A DNA stretch of 64,000 bases from Pseudomonas sp. GR 6-02 (GCF_001655615.1 NZ_CP011567.1:4535001-4599000); one strand, 5' to 3'. Positions 27,007 through 36,284 are shown, numbered from the stretch's first letter. Numbers and translations: made by a program. Notes: generated by a model from the letters alone, not told the origin.

Positions 27007-28098
27007 TTAAAGCTGCCCCAACACCGGAGTGCTCACGCGCACATCGGCGTTCTGCCCGCGGTGACGCAGCAAGTGGTCCATCAGCACGATGGCCATCATC
27101 GCTTCGGCGATTGGCGTGGCGCGGATGCCGACGCACGGGTCGTGACGACCCTTGGTGACGACCTCCACCGGGTTGCCATGGATATCGATGGAACGGCCCG
27201 GCGTGGTAATGCTCGATGTAGGCTTGAGCGCCAGGTGCGCAACGATCGGCTGACCCGACGAAATGCCACCGAGAATGCCGCCGGCGTTGTTGCTGAGGAA
27301 ACCTTCCGGGGTCATTTCATCTCGGTGTTCAGTGCCACGCTGGGCGATGCTGGCAAAACCGGCGCCGATTTCCACGCCCTTGACCGCGTTGATGCTCATC
27401 AGCGCGTGGGCCAGTTCGGCGTCGAGGCGGTCGAAGATCGGCTCGCCGAGGCCCGGCATCACGCCTTCGGCGACCACGGTGATCTTCGCGCCGACCGAAT
27501 CCTGGTCGCGACGCAACTGGTCCATATAGGCTTCCAGCTCCGGCACTTTGTCCGGGTCGGGGCTGAAGAAAGCGTTCTCTTCCACCGAATCCCAGGTCTT
27601 GAACGGGATTTCGATCGGGCCGAGCTGGCTCATGTAGCCACGAATGACGATGCCCTGGGTGGCCAGGTATTTCTTGGCAATCGCGCCGGCGGCTACGCGC
27701 ATGGCGGTTTCACGGGCCGAACTGCGACCGCCGCCGCGGTAATCGCGCTCACCGTATTTGTGATGGTAGGTGTAGTCGGCGTGGGCCGGACGGAACAGAT
27801 CCTTGATCGCCGAGTAGTCCTTGGACTTCTGGTCGGTGTTGCGGATCAACAGGCCGATGGCGCAACCGGTAGTGCGGCCTTCGAACACGCCGGAAAGGAT
27901 TTCGACTTCGTCGGCTTCCTGGCGCTGGGTGGTGTGGCGGCTGGTGCCGGGCTTGCGGCGGTCCAGGTCGCGCTGCAGGTCCTCAAGGGAGATCTCCAGG
28001 CCCGGCGGGCAGCCATCGACAATGGCGACCAACGCCGGACCATGGCTTTCGCCCGCGGTGGTGACAGTGAACAGCTTGCCGTAGGTATTGCCGGACAT
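27007..28098 (-). CDS. aroC: Chorismate synthase
   Basis: 363 aa. Last step of the shikimate pathway: removes phosphate from EPSP to give chorismate, using reduced FMN. Signature 1 [18 protein letters not shown] (17 onward), signature 2 in the Arg-rich [18 protein letters not shown], and signature 3 [17 protein letters not shown] are all intact. Normal length. Promoter region is shared with the divergent alpha/beta hydrolase (about 130 bases). Likely co-transcribed with the MFS and mtn genes. Confidence 0.98.
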   Translation of the reverse strand: MSGNTYGKLFTVTTAGESHGPALVAIVDGCPPGLEISLEDLQRDLDRRKPGTSRHTTQRQEADEVEILSGVFEGRTTGCAIGLLIRNTDQKSKDYSAIKDLFRPAHADYTYHHKYGERDYRGGGRSSARETAMRVAAGAIAKKYLATQGIVIRGYMSQLGPIEIPFKTWDSVEENAFFSPDPDKVPELEAYMDQLRRDQDSVGAKITVVAEGVMPGLGEPIFDRLDAELAHALMSINAVKGVEIGAGFASIAQRGTEHRDEMTPEGFLSNNAGGILGGISSGQPIVAHLALKPTSSITTPGRSIDIHGNPVEVVTKGRHDPCVGIRATPIAEAMMAIVLMDHLLRHRGQNADVRVSTPVLGQL

Positions 28099-28228
28099 GC
28101 AGGACGCTCCGTGAAATCGAACCTAAAATACGTAATGCGCGCCAGTATACGCAGGCTACCCAAGTAGTTCATCCTCGAACCTTATGGGTGCCTGCGAGTC
28201 CAACCGGCACCTTGTTGATGATGGCGTG

Positions 28229-29182
28229 ATGATGCTGCGAGTTCTAGCCTTGAGCCTTACCCTGTTTACCGGTTTTGTACAGGCCTCCGTCCTGCAACGC
28301 CCGATCACCCTGGACACCGACAGTGGCGAGCTTTTCGGCTCGCTGTTGCTGCCCAAGTCCGACACGCCGGTACCGGTTGTCCTGATCATTTCCGGCTCCG
28401 GCCCTACGGATCGTGACGGAAACAACCCCGACGGCGGGCGCAATGACAGCCTCAAACGGCTGGCGTGGGTGTTGGCCAAACACAACATTGCCAGTGTGCG
28501 TTACGACAAACGCGGCGTGGCGGCGAGCCTTGCGGCAACGCCCGATGAACGCAATCTGTCGGTGGAAGCCTATGTGGCCGATGCCGTGGCCTGGGGGCAG
28601 AAGCTCAAGGCCGACCCACGTCTGGGCAAACTGATTTTGCTGGGTCACAGCGAAGGTGCGTTGATTGCCAGCCTGGCGGCGCCAAGTGTCGACGCCGCGG
28701 CGGTGATTTCCCTGTCCGGCAGCGCCCGGCCGATCGATCAAGTGCTGCGCCAGCAGTTGAGCAATCGCTTGCCGCCGGCCTTGATGCTGCGCAGCAATGA
28801 ACTGCTCGACAGCCTCAAGGCCGGCCTCACTGACGACAACGTGCCGCCGCAGTTGCAGGTGATTTTCCGCCCCAGCGTGCAGCCGTACCTGATTTCACTG
28901 TTCCGCCAGGACCCGGCAGCCGCCTTCGCCAAACTGAAGATGCCGGCACTGATCATTCAGGGCAGCAACGACATCCAGGTCGGCGTGGGTGACGCCAGGG
29001 CGCTCAAAGCCGCCAAACCGGACGCCGAACTGGCACTGATCGAAGGCATGAACCACGTCATGCGCATCGTGCCCAACGACGTGAAGCGGCAATTGGCCTC
29101 CTATAAAGATCCGCAATTGCCCCTGGCGGCGGAGCTCGGCGCACGAATCCTCGGATTTATTGACGGACTTCGCCCCAGTTAA
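28229..29182 (+). CDS. Secreted alpha/beta hydrolase
   Basis: 317 aa from ATG 28229 (a second ATG follows; an ATG at 28184 in frame is also possible but would bury the signal peptide). Signal sequence MMLRVLALSLTLFTGFVQAS, so periplasmic. Alpha/beta-hydrolase fold with the oxyanion region ISGSGPTDRDGNNP, nucleophile Ser141 in GHSEGA and a late His in GMNHVMR; Asp likely in GSNDIQVGV. Esterase or peptidase-type substrate unknown. Divergent from aroC. Confidence 0.88.
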   Translation: MMLRVLALSLTLFTGFVQASVLQRPITLDTDSGELFGSLLLPKSDTPVPVVLIISGSGPTDRDGNNPDGGRNDSLKRLAWVLAKHNIASVRYDKRGVAASLAATPDERNLSVEAYVADAVAWGQKLKADPRLGKLILLGHSEGALIASLAAPSVDAAAVISLSGSARPIDQVLRQQLSNRLPPALMLRSNELLDSLKAGLTDDNVPPQLQVIFRPSVQPYLISLFRQDPAAAFAKLKMPALIIQGSNDIQVGVGDARALKAAKPDAELALIEGMNHVMRIVPNDVKRQLASYKDPQLPLAAELGARILGFIDGLRPS

Positions 29183-29269
29183 GCTCCAGTCCTGAAAAAA
29201 ACGGCCGATAAGCCTTTGTCGCCAGCGCTATGACTGGCGGCAACAGGGCTTGGACAGGATCTCGCCGTT

Positions 29270-30061
29270 ATGACTGATACCCAGACTTCACCCGACTCCA
29301 CCGCTGAAAAAGACACACCGCCAGCGGTCGAGCTGCCGTGGGCGGACGTCCACGTCGAGCACCACAAAATGCTCCGCCTGGCGCCGTTGCAAACCGACCG
29401 TAACACCGGCGGCCGACCGCTGCGCTTTGTCGAATTCGGTTACGCCGAACGCAACAGCAAGGAGCACAGCCTGCTGCGCATGGCCATCAAGCTGCCAGGC
29501 CAACGGGTACGCAAAGAACAGAATCATCTGGATGTGTGGGTCGATCACACCGCCAAACGCGTGCATTTCGCTCCGGAAAGCGGCTTGCAGATAGAGCCGA
29601 TGAACCGTGGCATCGGGCGCTATATGGCGGCTCAAGGCATTACTTGGGCGAAGAAACGATGGCCCGCCTACACCGTCGACGGCACCGACTTGAACAACAA
29701 GGACGCGTTGAACGAAGACACGCGCCTGCGCCGCGACCACTTTCTGCGGGTGCACGGTTTTGACGTGGCCTACGCCGATGCCCAGCATTTGAAGGGCAGC
29801 GTCAAAGAGGTGCAGATCGGTGATTTGCTGGGCGACTGGAACAGCGAAAAGCTGCAACAGGTGGAAATCCTCGAAGCCGCGCAGATGCTCCAGCAAGCCG
29901 AGCAGAACCTGGCGGAACAGGAAGTCAAACTGAAGAAACACGAAGAAAAGGTCAGCAAGTACAAGCGTGAAGACGCTGGACTGCGTTTTACCATTACCTG
30001 TCTGGTGGCGTTTGCGGTGTTTCAGGCGGGGTTGTTGATCTGGATTGCCACGCATCGTTGA
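29270..30061 (+). CDS. Conserved protein with C-terminal coiled coil and membrane anchor
   Basis: 263 aa, family unknown to me but at the syntenic place of a Pseudomonas hypothetical between aroC and prmB. N-terminal 170 residues form a soluble domain (RPLRFVEFGYAERNSKEHSLL; GIGRYMAAQGITWAKKRW). Residues about 185-235 are a Gln/Glu/Lys-rich coiled coil, and a single transmembrane helix (FTITCLVAFAVFQAGLLIWI) ends the protein. Tail-anchored inner-membrane topology is likely, with the soluble part in the cytoplasm. Confidence 0.82.
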   Translation: MTDTQTSPDSTAEKDTPPAVELPWADVHVEHHKMLRLAPLQTDRNTGGRPLRFVEFGYAERNSKEHSLLRMAIKLPGQRVRKEQNHLDVWVDHTAKRVHFAPESGLQIEPMNRGIGRYMAAQGITWAKKRWPAYTVDGTDLNNKDALNEDTRLRRDHFLRVHGFDVAYADAQHLKGSVKEVQIGDLLGDWNSEKLQQVEILEAAQMLQQAEQNLAEQEVKLKKHEEKVSKYKREDAGLRFTITCLVAFAVFQAGLLIWIATHR

Positions 30062-30083
30062 TAGCGTAATCCGCGGCGCGCCA

Positions 30084-30175
30084 TTCGCGGGCAAGCCTCG
30101 CTCCTACAGGTGTTGTGTCGTACCCAATTGATGTGGCACACACAAAACCTGTAGGAGCGAGGCTTGCCCGCGAAG
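30084..30175. repeat. REPIN, family A
   Basis: TTCGCGGGCAAGCCTCGCTCC arm and its inverted mate GTAGGAGCGAGGCTTGCCCG about 40 bases apart, between the convergent coiled-coil and prmB genes. Confidence 0.87.
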
Positions 30176-30186
30176 GCTTTCTCAGG

Positions 30187-31095
30187 TCAGACGCGAGAAG
30201 CGAACAGCGCCTGATGATCGCGGCACTGCTCGGCGGTCAGCATGAACACCCCATGCCCACCGCGCTCGAACTCCAGCCAGGCGAAATCGACTTCCGGGTA
30301 CAACGCCTCGACGTGAACCTGGCTGTTACCCACCTCGACGATCAACAAACCTTTCTCGGTCAGATGATCCGCCGCTTCGGCGAGCATGCGGCGCACCAGA
30401 TTCAAACCGTCGTCGCCACAGGCCAGGCCCAGCTCGGGTTCGTGTTGATATTCGTCCGGCATGTCGGCGAAATCTTCCGCATCGACGTAAGGCGGGTTCG
30501 ACACGATCAGGTCGAAACGTTGCCCTGGCAAACCATCGAAACCATCGCCCTGAACGGTGAACACGCGCTCGTCGACACCGTGGCGCTCGATGTTCTGGTT
30601 AGCCACTTCCAGTGCTTCGAACGACAGGTCGGCCAAAACCACTTCGGCGTTCTGGAACTCATAGGCACAGGCGATACCGATGCAACCGGAACCGGTGCAC
30701 AAGTCGAGAATGCGCGCAGGTTCGGCACCCAGCCACGGCTCGAAACGTTTTTCGATCAGCTCGCCAATCGGCGAACGCGGGATCAGCACGCGTTCGTCGA
30801 CAATGAACGACAAGCCGCAGAACCAGGCTTCGCCCAGCAGGTAAGCGGTCGGAATGCGTTCTTCGATGCGGCGCTTGAGCAGGCGTTGCAGATTGACCAG
30901 CTCATCGTCCTCCAGACGGCAGTCCAGATAGCTGTCGGCGATTTCCCACGGCAAGTGCAGCGCACCCAATACCAGTTGACGGGCTTCGTCCCAGGCGTTG
31001 TCGGTCCCATGGCCGAAAAACAGATCCTCCCCATGGAAGCGGCTGACGGCCCAACGGATATGGTCACGCAGGGTACGAAGTCGGGAAGTGATCAC
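30187..31095 (-). CDS. prmB: 50S ribosomal protein L3 N5-glutamine methyltransferase
   Basis: 302 aa, GTG start at 31095 with GGAG 9 bases upstream. SAM-dependent methylation of a glutamine in ribosomal protein L3 during assembly. The HemK-type motif [11 protein letters not shown] binds the glutamine side chain, and [14 protein letters not shown] is the SAM loop. The N-terminal helical domain (30 to 110) and [11 protein letters not shown] distinguish PrmB from PrmC. Cytoplasmic. Divergent from the isochorismatase-like gene. Confidence 0.95.
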   Translation of the reverse strand: MITSRLRTLRDHIRWAVSRFHGEDLFFGHGTDNAWDEARQLVLGALHLPWEIADSYLDCRLEDDELVNLQRLLKRRIEERIPTAYLLGEAWFCGLSFIVDERVLIPRSPIGELIEKRFEPWLGAEPARILDLCTGSGCIGIACAYEFQNAEVVLADLSFEALEVANQNIERHGVDERVFTVQGDGFDGLPGQRFDLIVSNPPYVDAEDFADMPDEYQHEPELGLACGDDGLNLVRRMLAEAADHLTEKGLLIVEVGNSQVHVEALYPEVDFAWLEFERGGHGVFMLTAEQCRDHQALFASRV

Positions 31096-31334
31096 GGGGG
31101 TAAACTCCAGAAAAAACGACTGACGATTCTAACAGCCAAAAGGCGCCGCGACGACGCAGGAAAAACACCGGATCAGATGTAGGACTCTTCTATTTTTTCA
31201 GCGAGCTATTGAACAGAACGAGTATCTTGACAAGGCTGCGAGCCAGCAACGGCGGTGCCTGCGATGGAAGCGATTCACAGAAGCGCTCAGCCAGAGGACA
31301 ATGCCGCAAAAGCCCCACCCGAAGGAGCCCCAGA

Positions 31335-31925
31335 ATGTCCGTTCCAAAAACGATGTTTCAACTCAGCGGCCGTGGTTACGCAGCGGCCAATCTGGGTCAT
31401 GCGACCCTAGTCATCATCGATGCCCAGAAAGAATACCTCAGTGGTCCGCTGGCCCTGAGCGGCATGGATGCTGCCGTCGCGAACATCAAACACCTGCTGA
31501 CCGCTGCCCGTGCAGCCGGTCGGCCAATCGTGCACGTGCGTCACCTCGGCACCGTCGGTGGGCTGTTCGATCCCCAGGGCGAACGCGGTGAGTTCATCCC
31601 GGGCCTGGAGCCACAGGGCGACGAAACCGTCATCGGCAAATTGCTGCCAAGCGCGTTTCACGGCACCGAACTGTACGATCGCCTGCAACAACTGGGCTCG
31701 CTCGACCTGATCGTTTGCGGTTTCATGAGTCACTCCAGCGTCAGCACCACCGTGCGTGCGGCGAAGAACCTGGGCTTTCGCTGCACTCTGGTGGAAGACG
31801 CCTGCGCGACGCGGGATTTGCCTTGCAAGGGCGGGATCCTCAGCGCCGAACACGTTCAGCAGACCGAAATGGCGATCATGGCGGACAACTTCGCCACCCT
31901 CGCCCTGACCCGCGACCTGATCTGA
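31335..31925 (+). CDS. Isochorismatase-fold hydrolase-like protein lacking the usual cysteine
   Basis: 196 aa from ATG 31335 (GAAGGAG upstream). Isochorismatase/cysteine-hydrolase fold: Asp29 in VIIDAQKEY and a lysine in VIGKLLPSAF are in place. The nucleophile position, normally HxCVSTT in relatives, reads HSSVSTT (His133, Ser134, Ser135), so serine replaces cysteine. Amidase activity through a thiol is therefore unlikely; an isochorismatase-like or altered reaction, or a binding role, is possible. First of a short plus-strand run leading to the Smr and folE genes. Confidence 0.88.
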   Translation: MSVPKTMFQLSGRGYAAANLGHATLVIIDAQKEYLSGPLALSGMDAAVANIKHLLTAARAAGRPIVHVRHLGTVGGLFDPQGERGEFIPGLEPQGDETVIGKLLPSAFHGTELYDRLQQLGSLDLIVCGFMSHSSVSTTVRAAKNLGFRCTLVEDACATRDLPCKGGILSAEHVQQTEMAIMADNFATLALTRDLI

Positions 31926-32056
31926 TCGACCGTCGATGAGCGGCCCAAACCGCCGCTCATCCGCAAAAGCCTCTCATTTGCCGTAATTGCCCTAGCCTCA
32001 GGAACATCCCGGTCAACTCCCGGTCGAAGGGCCGATACCCATTGAGGAAGGTCGGA

Positions 32057-32377
32057 ATGAAGTTATCCGATGGTTTTGATGCACGCCGCTTGCGGCCCAA
32101 GGGCCAACGCAACTGGCGATTTCGTTTCGGCGCAGCGTTCGCTGCCCTGCTGGCGATGTGCGGTGTATTGCTGGCGATGGCCGGCGCGGCCAGCCTGCTC
32201 GGGCGGCCACCGGCGTTGGGCGAGTTGAATGCCAGCCCGCTGGGCTCGTCGATCATTCTGGCGGTGGGCGTGTTCGTGCTGTACCTCGGCGTGTCGCTAT
32301 GGCGCCGCTGCCGTCGCCGTTCGCGCCAGTCGCGAGAGCTGAACATAGCCCCGCACCTGATGAAAAAACACGACTGA
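32057..32377 (+). CDS. Small two-TM membrane protein
   Basis: 106 aa from ATG 32057, preceded by GAGGAAGG. N-terminal 27 residues are basic (RRLRPKGQRNWRFRFG), followed by two hydrophobic helices (about 28-50 and 68-87) and a highly basic stretch RRCRRRSRQSR. This positive-inside pattern puts both ends in the cytoplasm. No family recognised; position between the isochorismatase-like and Smr genes appears conserved in Pseudomonas as I remember it. Confidence 0.8.
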   Translation: MKLSDGFDARRLRPKGQRNWRFRFGAAFAALLAMCGVLLAMAGAASLLGRPPALGELNASPLGSSIILAVGVFVLYLGVSLWRRCRRRSRQSRELNIAPHLMKKHD

Positions 32378-32464
32378 ATCAAAGGCCTGGCGTTTTGACG
32401 GGCCTCAATTGTTATGGATAGCGCTCCGACTTGGGTAAACTGCCCCCCCTTCGCGGAGGCTGAC

Positions 32465-33022
32465 ATGCAAGACGACGATTTTTCCCTGTTCAAAAGCGCG
32501 ATCCAAGGCGTCAAGCCGATCAAGCACGATCGCGCTGAAACCGGCAAACCCAAGGCCGACCGCGCGCAAATCGCCAAGCTGCGCCAGGCCGCCACTGTGC
32601 GCACCGATGCGACCACCGTTGACGGGCTGTCCGATCAGTTTGTGATTGATGTCGGCCCGGAAGACGAGCTGATGTGGGCGCGTGACGGTGTTCAGGAAAG
32701 CCAGATGCGCAAGCTCAAGATCGGACAGATTCCGTTCGAAGGCAGCCTTGACCTGCATGGCATGAACGTGGAAAAGGCCCGTGAAACCCTCTGGGCGTTT
32801 CTGGCCGAAGCAACTAAATTCGAAATCCGCTGCGTGCGCGTCACCCACGGCAAAGCCGTGCGTCTGGACGGCAAGCGGCCGATGATCAAGAGTCACGTCA
32901 ACACTTGGCTACGTCAGCATCCACAAGTGCTCGGCTTCACCTCGTGCCAGCCGAAACACGGCGGCGCTGGAGCGGTTTACGTGATGCTTAAACGAACCAT
33001 GATGGAAGGTCGCGACGAGTAA
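32465..33022 (+). CDS. Smr-domain (MutS2-type) endonuclease-like protein
   Basis: 185 aa from ATG 32465 with GGAGG 7 bases upstream. The C-terminal Smr domain (about 95-180) carries SLDLHGMNVEKARETL, the catalytic-loop THGKAV and the closing GGAGAVYVML. Stand-alone Smr proteins (YdaL/SmrA-like) are nicking endonucleases or RNases; homologues act on branched DNA or on stalled mRNAs. The N-terminal 90 residues are polar and probably flexible. Cytoplasmic. folE starts 77 bases downstream. Confidence 0.92.
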   Translation: MQDDDFSLFKSAIQGVKPIKHDRAETGKPKADRAQIAKLRQAATVRTDATTVDGLSDQFVIDVGPEDELMWARDGVQESQMRKLKIGQIPFEGSLDLHGMNVEKARETLWAFLAEATKFEIRCVRVTHGKAVRLDGKRPMIKSHVNTWLRQHPQVLGFTSCQPKHGGAGAVYVMLKRTMMEGRDE

Positions 33023-33099
33023 AGCTGTCGCTTCACGCTTGCAGCGCCGTGTTTGCCACCGTACCCTTGCCCTTTGCGTAAAATCCCACAGGTAGTTTC

Positions 33100-33645
33100 A
33101 TGTCCCTGGAACAGAATTACACCGCGATTCTCGGCCAATTGGGCGAGGACGTGTCCCGCGAGGGCCTGCTCGACACGCCAAAACGTGCCGCCAAAGCCAT
33201 GCAGTACCTCTGCCGCGGTTATGAACAGACGCTGGAAGAGGTCACCAACGGTGCCTTGTTCAGCTCCGACAACAGCGAGATGGTGCTGGTCAAGGACATC
33301 GAGCTCTACTCGTTGTGCGAGCATCACCTGCTGCCGTTCATCGGCAAGGCGCACGTTGCCTATATTCCGAGCGGCAAGGTACTGGGACTGTCGAAAGTCG
33401 CGCGGATCGTCGATATGTACGCCCGCCGCCTGCAGATCCAGGAAAACCTCAGCCGCCAGATCGCCGATGCGGTCCAGCAAGTCACCGGCGCCCTGGGCGT
33501 GGCAGTGGTGATCGAGGCCAAGCACATGTGCATGATGATGCGCGGTGTGGAGAAACAGAATTCGACGATGATCACCTCGGTGATGCTCGGTGAGTTCCGC
33601 GAAAACGCCGCCACCCGCAGCGAGTTTCTCAGCCTGATCAAGTAA
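33100..33645 (+). CDS. folE: GTP cyclohydrolase I
   Basis: 181 aa. Converts GTP to 7,8-dihydroneopterin triphosphate, the first step of folate and pterin synthesis. Zinc ligands Cys73 and His76 in LCEHHLLPF and Cys144 in [11 protein letters not shown] are intact, and so is the signature [18 protein letters not shown]. This is the type IA enzyme despite the folE2 name often used for this locus in Pseudomonas; the genus has more than one folE copy. Followed by a strong terminator. Confidence 0.96.
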   Translation: MSLEQNYTAILGQLGEDVSREGLLDTPKRAAKAMQYLCRGYEQTLEEVTNGALFSSDNSEMVLVKDIELYSLCEHHLLPFIGKAHVAYIPSGKVLGLSKVARIVDMYARRLQIQENLSRQIADAVQQVTGALGVAVVIEAKHMCMMMRGVEKQNSTMITSVMLGEFRENAATRSEFLSLIK

Positions 33646-33657
33646 CGCGCAGCAAGA

Positions 33658-33688
33658 AGAAAACCGGCACTGATCGCCGGTTTTTTTT
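33658..33688 (+). terminator. Terminator after folE
   Basis: AAAACCGGC / GCCGGTTTTTTTT hairpin, 12 bases after the stop. Confidence 0.9.
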
Positions 33689-33746
33689 CGCCTGCGAAAA
33701 ATCAGGTAAGCTGCGCGCCTTCTGTTTGCCCTGAGAGACTTATACC

Positions 33747-34118
33747 GTGTTCGTCAAAGCGCTTCGTGTCGGCCTCGGCCAACTGATCATCTTCATCGAT
33801 TTCATCACCCGCCCTGGCAAGAAGCAGCGCCCCGCCGCCGCTCAGGCTCAGGTCGAAGCGGCCGCCAAGGACCTGACGCTGTATCAGTTCCACGCCTGCC
33901 CGTTCTGCGTGAAAACCCGTCGCACCCTGCGTCGCCTGAACGTTCCGGTGGCCTTGCGCGATGCCAAGAACAACGAACAGGATCGCCAGGCCCTGCTGGA
34001 GCAAGGCGGCAAGATCAAGGTGCCGTGCCTGCGCATCGAAGAGAATGGCCAGACCACCTGGATGTATGAGTCCAAGGTGATCATTGATTATCTGGATAAG
34101 CGGTTTGCTGCGGTCTGA
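33747..34118 (+). CDS. Membrane-anchored glutaredoxin-like protein
   Basis: 123 aa, GTG start at 33747. Hydrophobic N-terminal helix (about 6-21, LRVGLGQLIIFIDFI) anchors a glutaredoxin domain with dithiol site CPFC (Cys51, Cys54), the cis-proline loop VPCLRI and a C-terminal GST-like ending IDYLDKRF. The charge after the helix (TRPGKKQR) suggests the domain is cytoplasmic. Redox partner unknown. Bidirectional terminator downstream. Confidence 0.9.
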   Translation: MFVKALRVGLGQLIIFIDFITRPGKKQRPAAAQAQVEAAAKDLTLYQFHACPFCVKTRRTLRRLNVPVALRDAKNNEQDRQALLEQGGKIKVPCLRIEENGQTTWMYESKVIIDYLDKRFAAV

Positions 34119-34160
34119 CGCTTCTGTGGCGCCGGTATAAACACCGCAAAACCCGAACAA

Positions 34161-34192
34161 AAATAAACCGGCCGATTGGCCGGTTTATTCGT
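34161..34192. terminator. Bidirectional terminator
   Basis: AATAAACCGGCC / GGCCGGTTTATT perfect palindrome with a 4-nt loop and A/T flanks, between the convergent glutaredoxin and aminotransferase genes. Confidence 0.85.
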
Positions 34193-34218
34193 TTCTACCC
34201 CCTCTCCCACCAACAGCC

Positions 34219-35385
34219 TCAGGCTGCTTGCGCCGCCTGGGCCTGACGCACCACCGCTGCCAATCGCTTGAGCCCTTCGTCCAGCCGTGCCGGATCAATG
34301 TGGCTGAAGTTCAGTCGCAGATGGCCGGGGTTGTTATCCGGCTCAGGGAAAAACGGTTCGCCCGGCATGAACGCCACATCTGCTGCCAGCGCCGCTTTGA
34401 GCAGCGTGCGGGTATCCAGCGGCAGCTTGAGCGTCAGCCAGAAAAACAGCCCACCCTGCGGCACGTTCCAATCCGCCAGATCGGAAAAATGCCTTTCCAG
34501 TGCCGACTGGAACGCATCCCGACGAACCCGGTAGAAGTCCCGCAACTCGCCCAAGTGCTGCTGGTATTTTTCAGTACCGATCCATTGCAGCGCTTGCCAT
34601 TGCCCGATGCGGTTGGTGTGCAGATCGGCCGATTGCTTGAGCCGCAGCAAATGCGGGAACAGGTCCGGACTGGCAATCAAATAACCAACCCGCAGGCCCG
34701 GCAGCAGGGTTTTCGACACGGTGCCGGTGTAGATCCAACTGGCCTTGGTCAAGCGGCTGACGATCGGCGTGGCACTGCCGCCGTCGAAGGTCAGCTCACG
34801 GTACGGTTCGTCTTCGATCAGGGTCACGCCGAACTCGTCGAGTAACGCCGCCACCGCATCGCGCTTGGCTTCGCTGTAGCGCACCGCCGACGGATTCTGA
34901 AACGTCGGGATCAGGTAGATGAACGCTGGCTTGTGTTGTTCCAGACGGCTGCGCAGTTGCGCCAGGTTCGGGCCATCAGCCTCCAGCGGGACGGTGATGC
35001 AGTCGGCGCCAAACAGCTGAAAAATCTGCAACGCCGCCAGATAGGTCGGCGCTTCAAGCAGAATTTCGGTGCCTTTGTCGATGTGGAGCTTGGCCGCCAG
35101 ATCGAGGGTTTGTTGCGAACCGCTGACCACCAATACCTGACTCGCCTCACACGGCACGCCCAACGCCCGGGCTTCGGCCGCCAACGCTTCACGCAGTGCC
35201 GGCTCGCCTTCGCTCATCCCGTATTGGCCCATGGACAGCGGCATCTGCGCCCATTCGACTTTCGGCAGCATGGCTTCGGCCGGCAAACCGCCGGCGAACG
35301 ACATCACTTCCGGGCGCTGGGCGGCGGCGAGGATTTCACGGATCAAAGAACTTTTAAGGCGCGAGACACGTTCGGAAAAAGCCAT
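34219..35385 (-). CDS. PLP-dependent aminotransferase (2-aminoadipate-type, class I)
   Basis: 388 aa from ATG 35385 (MAFSERVSRLKSSLIREIL), preferred to a TTG 13 codons upstream that lies inside an operator. Fold-type I aminotransferase of the LysN / multiple-substrate group: SGSQQTLDL, the PLP-binding TVSKTLLPGLRVGY lysine, and GEPFFPE near the end. Relatives move amino groups of aromatic, branched or aminoadipate substrates. Divergent from a MarR regulator, with two GTCAA-N5-TTGAC sites between them, so probably controlled by it. Confidence 0.9.
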   Translation of the reverse strand: MAFSERVSRLKSSLIREILAAAQRPEVMSFAGGLPAEAMLPKVEWAQMPLSMGQYGMSEGEPALREALAAEARALGVPCEASQVLVVSGSQQTLDLAAKLHIDKGTEILLEAPTYLAALQIFQLFGADCITVPLEADGPNLAQLRSRLEQHKPAFIYLIPTFQNPSAVRYSEAKRDAVAALLDEFGVTLIEDEPYRELTFDGGSATPIVSRLTKASWIYTGTVSKTLLPGLRVGYLIASPDLFPHLLRLKQSADLHTNRIGQWQALQWIGTEKYQQHLGELRDFYRVRRDAFQSALERHFSDLADWNVPQGGLFFWLTLKLPLDTRTLLKAALAADVAFMPGEPFFPEPDNNPGHLRLNFSHIDPARLDEGLKRLAAVVRQAQAAQAA

Positions 35386-35419
35386 GGGGGTCACCGGTAG
35401 CGAGGCCTGAGGAAAATGA

Positions 35420-35434
35420 GTCAAACTGATTGAC
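35420..35434. promoter_or_regulatory. Candidate MarR operator 1
   Basis: GTCAAACTGATTGAC, a perfect 5-bp inverted repeat with 5-bp spacer, about 36 bases upstream of the aminotransferase start. Identical architecture to the second site at 35462. Confidence 0.55.
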
Positions 35435-35461
35435 CGAAATTACGACAGACCGAGCGGATAC

Positions 35462-35476
35462 GTCAACATGCTTGAC
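35462..35476. promoter_or_regulatory. Candidate MarR operator 2
   Basis: GTCAACATGCTTGAC, the same GTCAA-N5-TTGAC palindrome, overlapping the start codon of the MarR gene (ATG 35468). The centre-to-centre distance to site 1 is 42 bases, four helical turns, so both face the same side of DNA. Confidence 0.55.
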
Positions 35477-35923
35477 CTTAAAAACCCCACCACCCAGCAA
35501 CAAGCCATGGAAGCGTTTTTCTTCGGCTATCAGGCCTTCACCGCCAAGGCTGATGAAATGCTCGAGCGTCGCGGCTTGAGCCGGGTGCATCAGCGCATCG
35601 TGTTTTTCATCGCGCGTTATCCGAACCTGAGCGTCAAGGAGTTGCTGGCGTTGCTCGGCGTGACCAAGCAGGCGCTGAACATTCCGCTGCGGCAGTTGGT
35701 GGAAATGCATTTGGTGAACAGCGTCGCGTCCCAGACCGACAAGCGTAAGCGGCTGCTGGAACTGACTGTGGAAGGCGCGCGGTTCGAGCAGTCGTTACGG
35801 CGCGAGCAGGTGAAATTGCTCGAGCGGGTGTTTGCCGAAGCTGGGGAGACGGCGGTGAATGGGTGGTTGGCGGTGAATCAGGCATTGGGGGAAGTAACCA
35901 GAGTTGATCGGAACGACACCTGA
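35468..35923 (+). CDS. MarR-family transcriptional regulator
   Basis: 151 aa. Winged-helix DNA-binding protein: LSVKELLALLGVTKQALNIPLRQLVE is the recognition helix region, and DKRKRLLELTVEG is the typical wing with its DxRxxxxxLT signature. Dimerising helices at both ends. Divergently transcribed from the aminotransferase, the usual arrangement for a local repressor that also controls itself. The ligand is unknown, probably an amino or aromatic acid by association. Confidence 0.9.
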   Translation: MLDLKNPTTQQQAMEAFFFGYQAFTAKADEMLERRGLSRVHQRIVFFIARYPNLSVKELLALLGVTKQALNIPLRQLVEMHLVNSVASQTDKRKRLLELTVEGARFEQSLRREQVKLLERVFAEAGETAVNGWLAVNQALGEVTRVDRNDT

Positions 35924-35924
35924 C

Positions 35925-36057
35925 TGTGGCGAGGGAGCTTGCTCCCGTTCGGCTGCGCAGCAGTCGCAAAGAACGATAACGCCGGTATGCCTGAAAAATT
36001 GCCACCGCCTGAGTCGGGCCGCTGCGCGCCCCAGCGGGAGCAAGCTCCCTCGCCACA
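35925..36057. repeat. REPIN, family B
   Basis: Inverted TGTGGCGAGGGAGCTTGCTCCC arms around about 85 bases, 3' of the MarR gene. Confidence 0.87.
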
Positions 36058-36111
36058 AACAGCTCGCTACACATCACATTTCATATCTATATACCCCGCC
36101 TGCCATTTTTT

Positions 36112-36121
36112 TCGTCTACAA
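36112..36121. promoter_or_regulatory. Weaker GntR/FadR-type half-match
   Basis: TCGTCTACAA fits T.GT..AC.A, 34 bases upstream of the strong site at 36146; may be an auxiliary operator of the azgA-type permease. Confidence 0.3.
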
Positions 36122-36145
36122 AATCAAAAACATTATTTGCTTTAT

Positions 36146-36155
36146 TTGTATACAA
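36146..36155. promoter_or_regulatory. GntR/FadR-type operator upstream of the purine permease
   Basis: TTGTATACAA perfect palindrome (12 bp if the flanking T/A pair is counted), matching the FadR-subfamily GntR consensus T.GT..AC.A. About 130 bases before the permease start. The same 10-mer occurs before puuE. Confidence 0.6.
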
Positions 36156-36284
36156 AAGCATAATTCGCTTCGTGCGAGTTCCTGACCACCAGGTCAACAA
36201 ATTCGCAAGTACCTCAAAGGGTCGCTGCCACCCTCATGGGTCCGGCCCTGGAAATAACAATAAAACTCTTGAGGAGTACTCGCT

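Noticed and set aside
27007..28098. Plus-strand frame of 368 codons opposite aroC
   Set aside because: Antisense shadow of a highly conserved gene.
35386..35424. TTG-started N-terminal extension of the aminotransferase
   Set aside because: It would start inside the operator palindrome; the family begins at the ATG at 35385.
35972..36284. Purine riboswitch before the AzgA-type permease
   Set aside because: No aptamer-like conserved loops were seen; the palindromic operators explain the region better.
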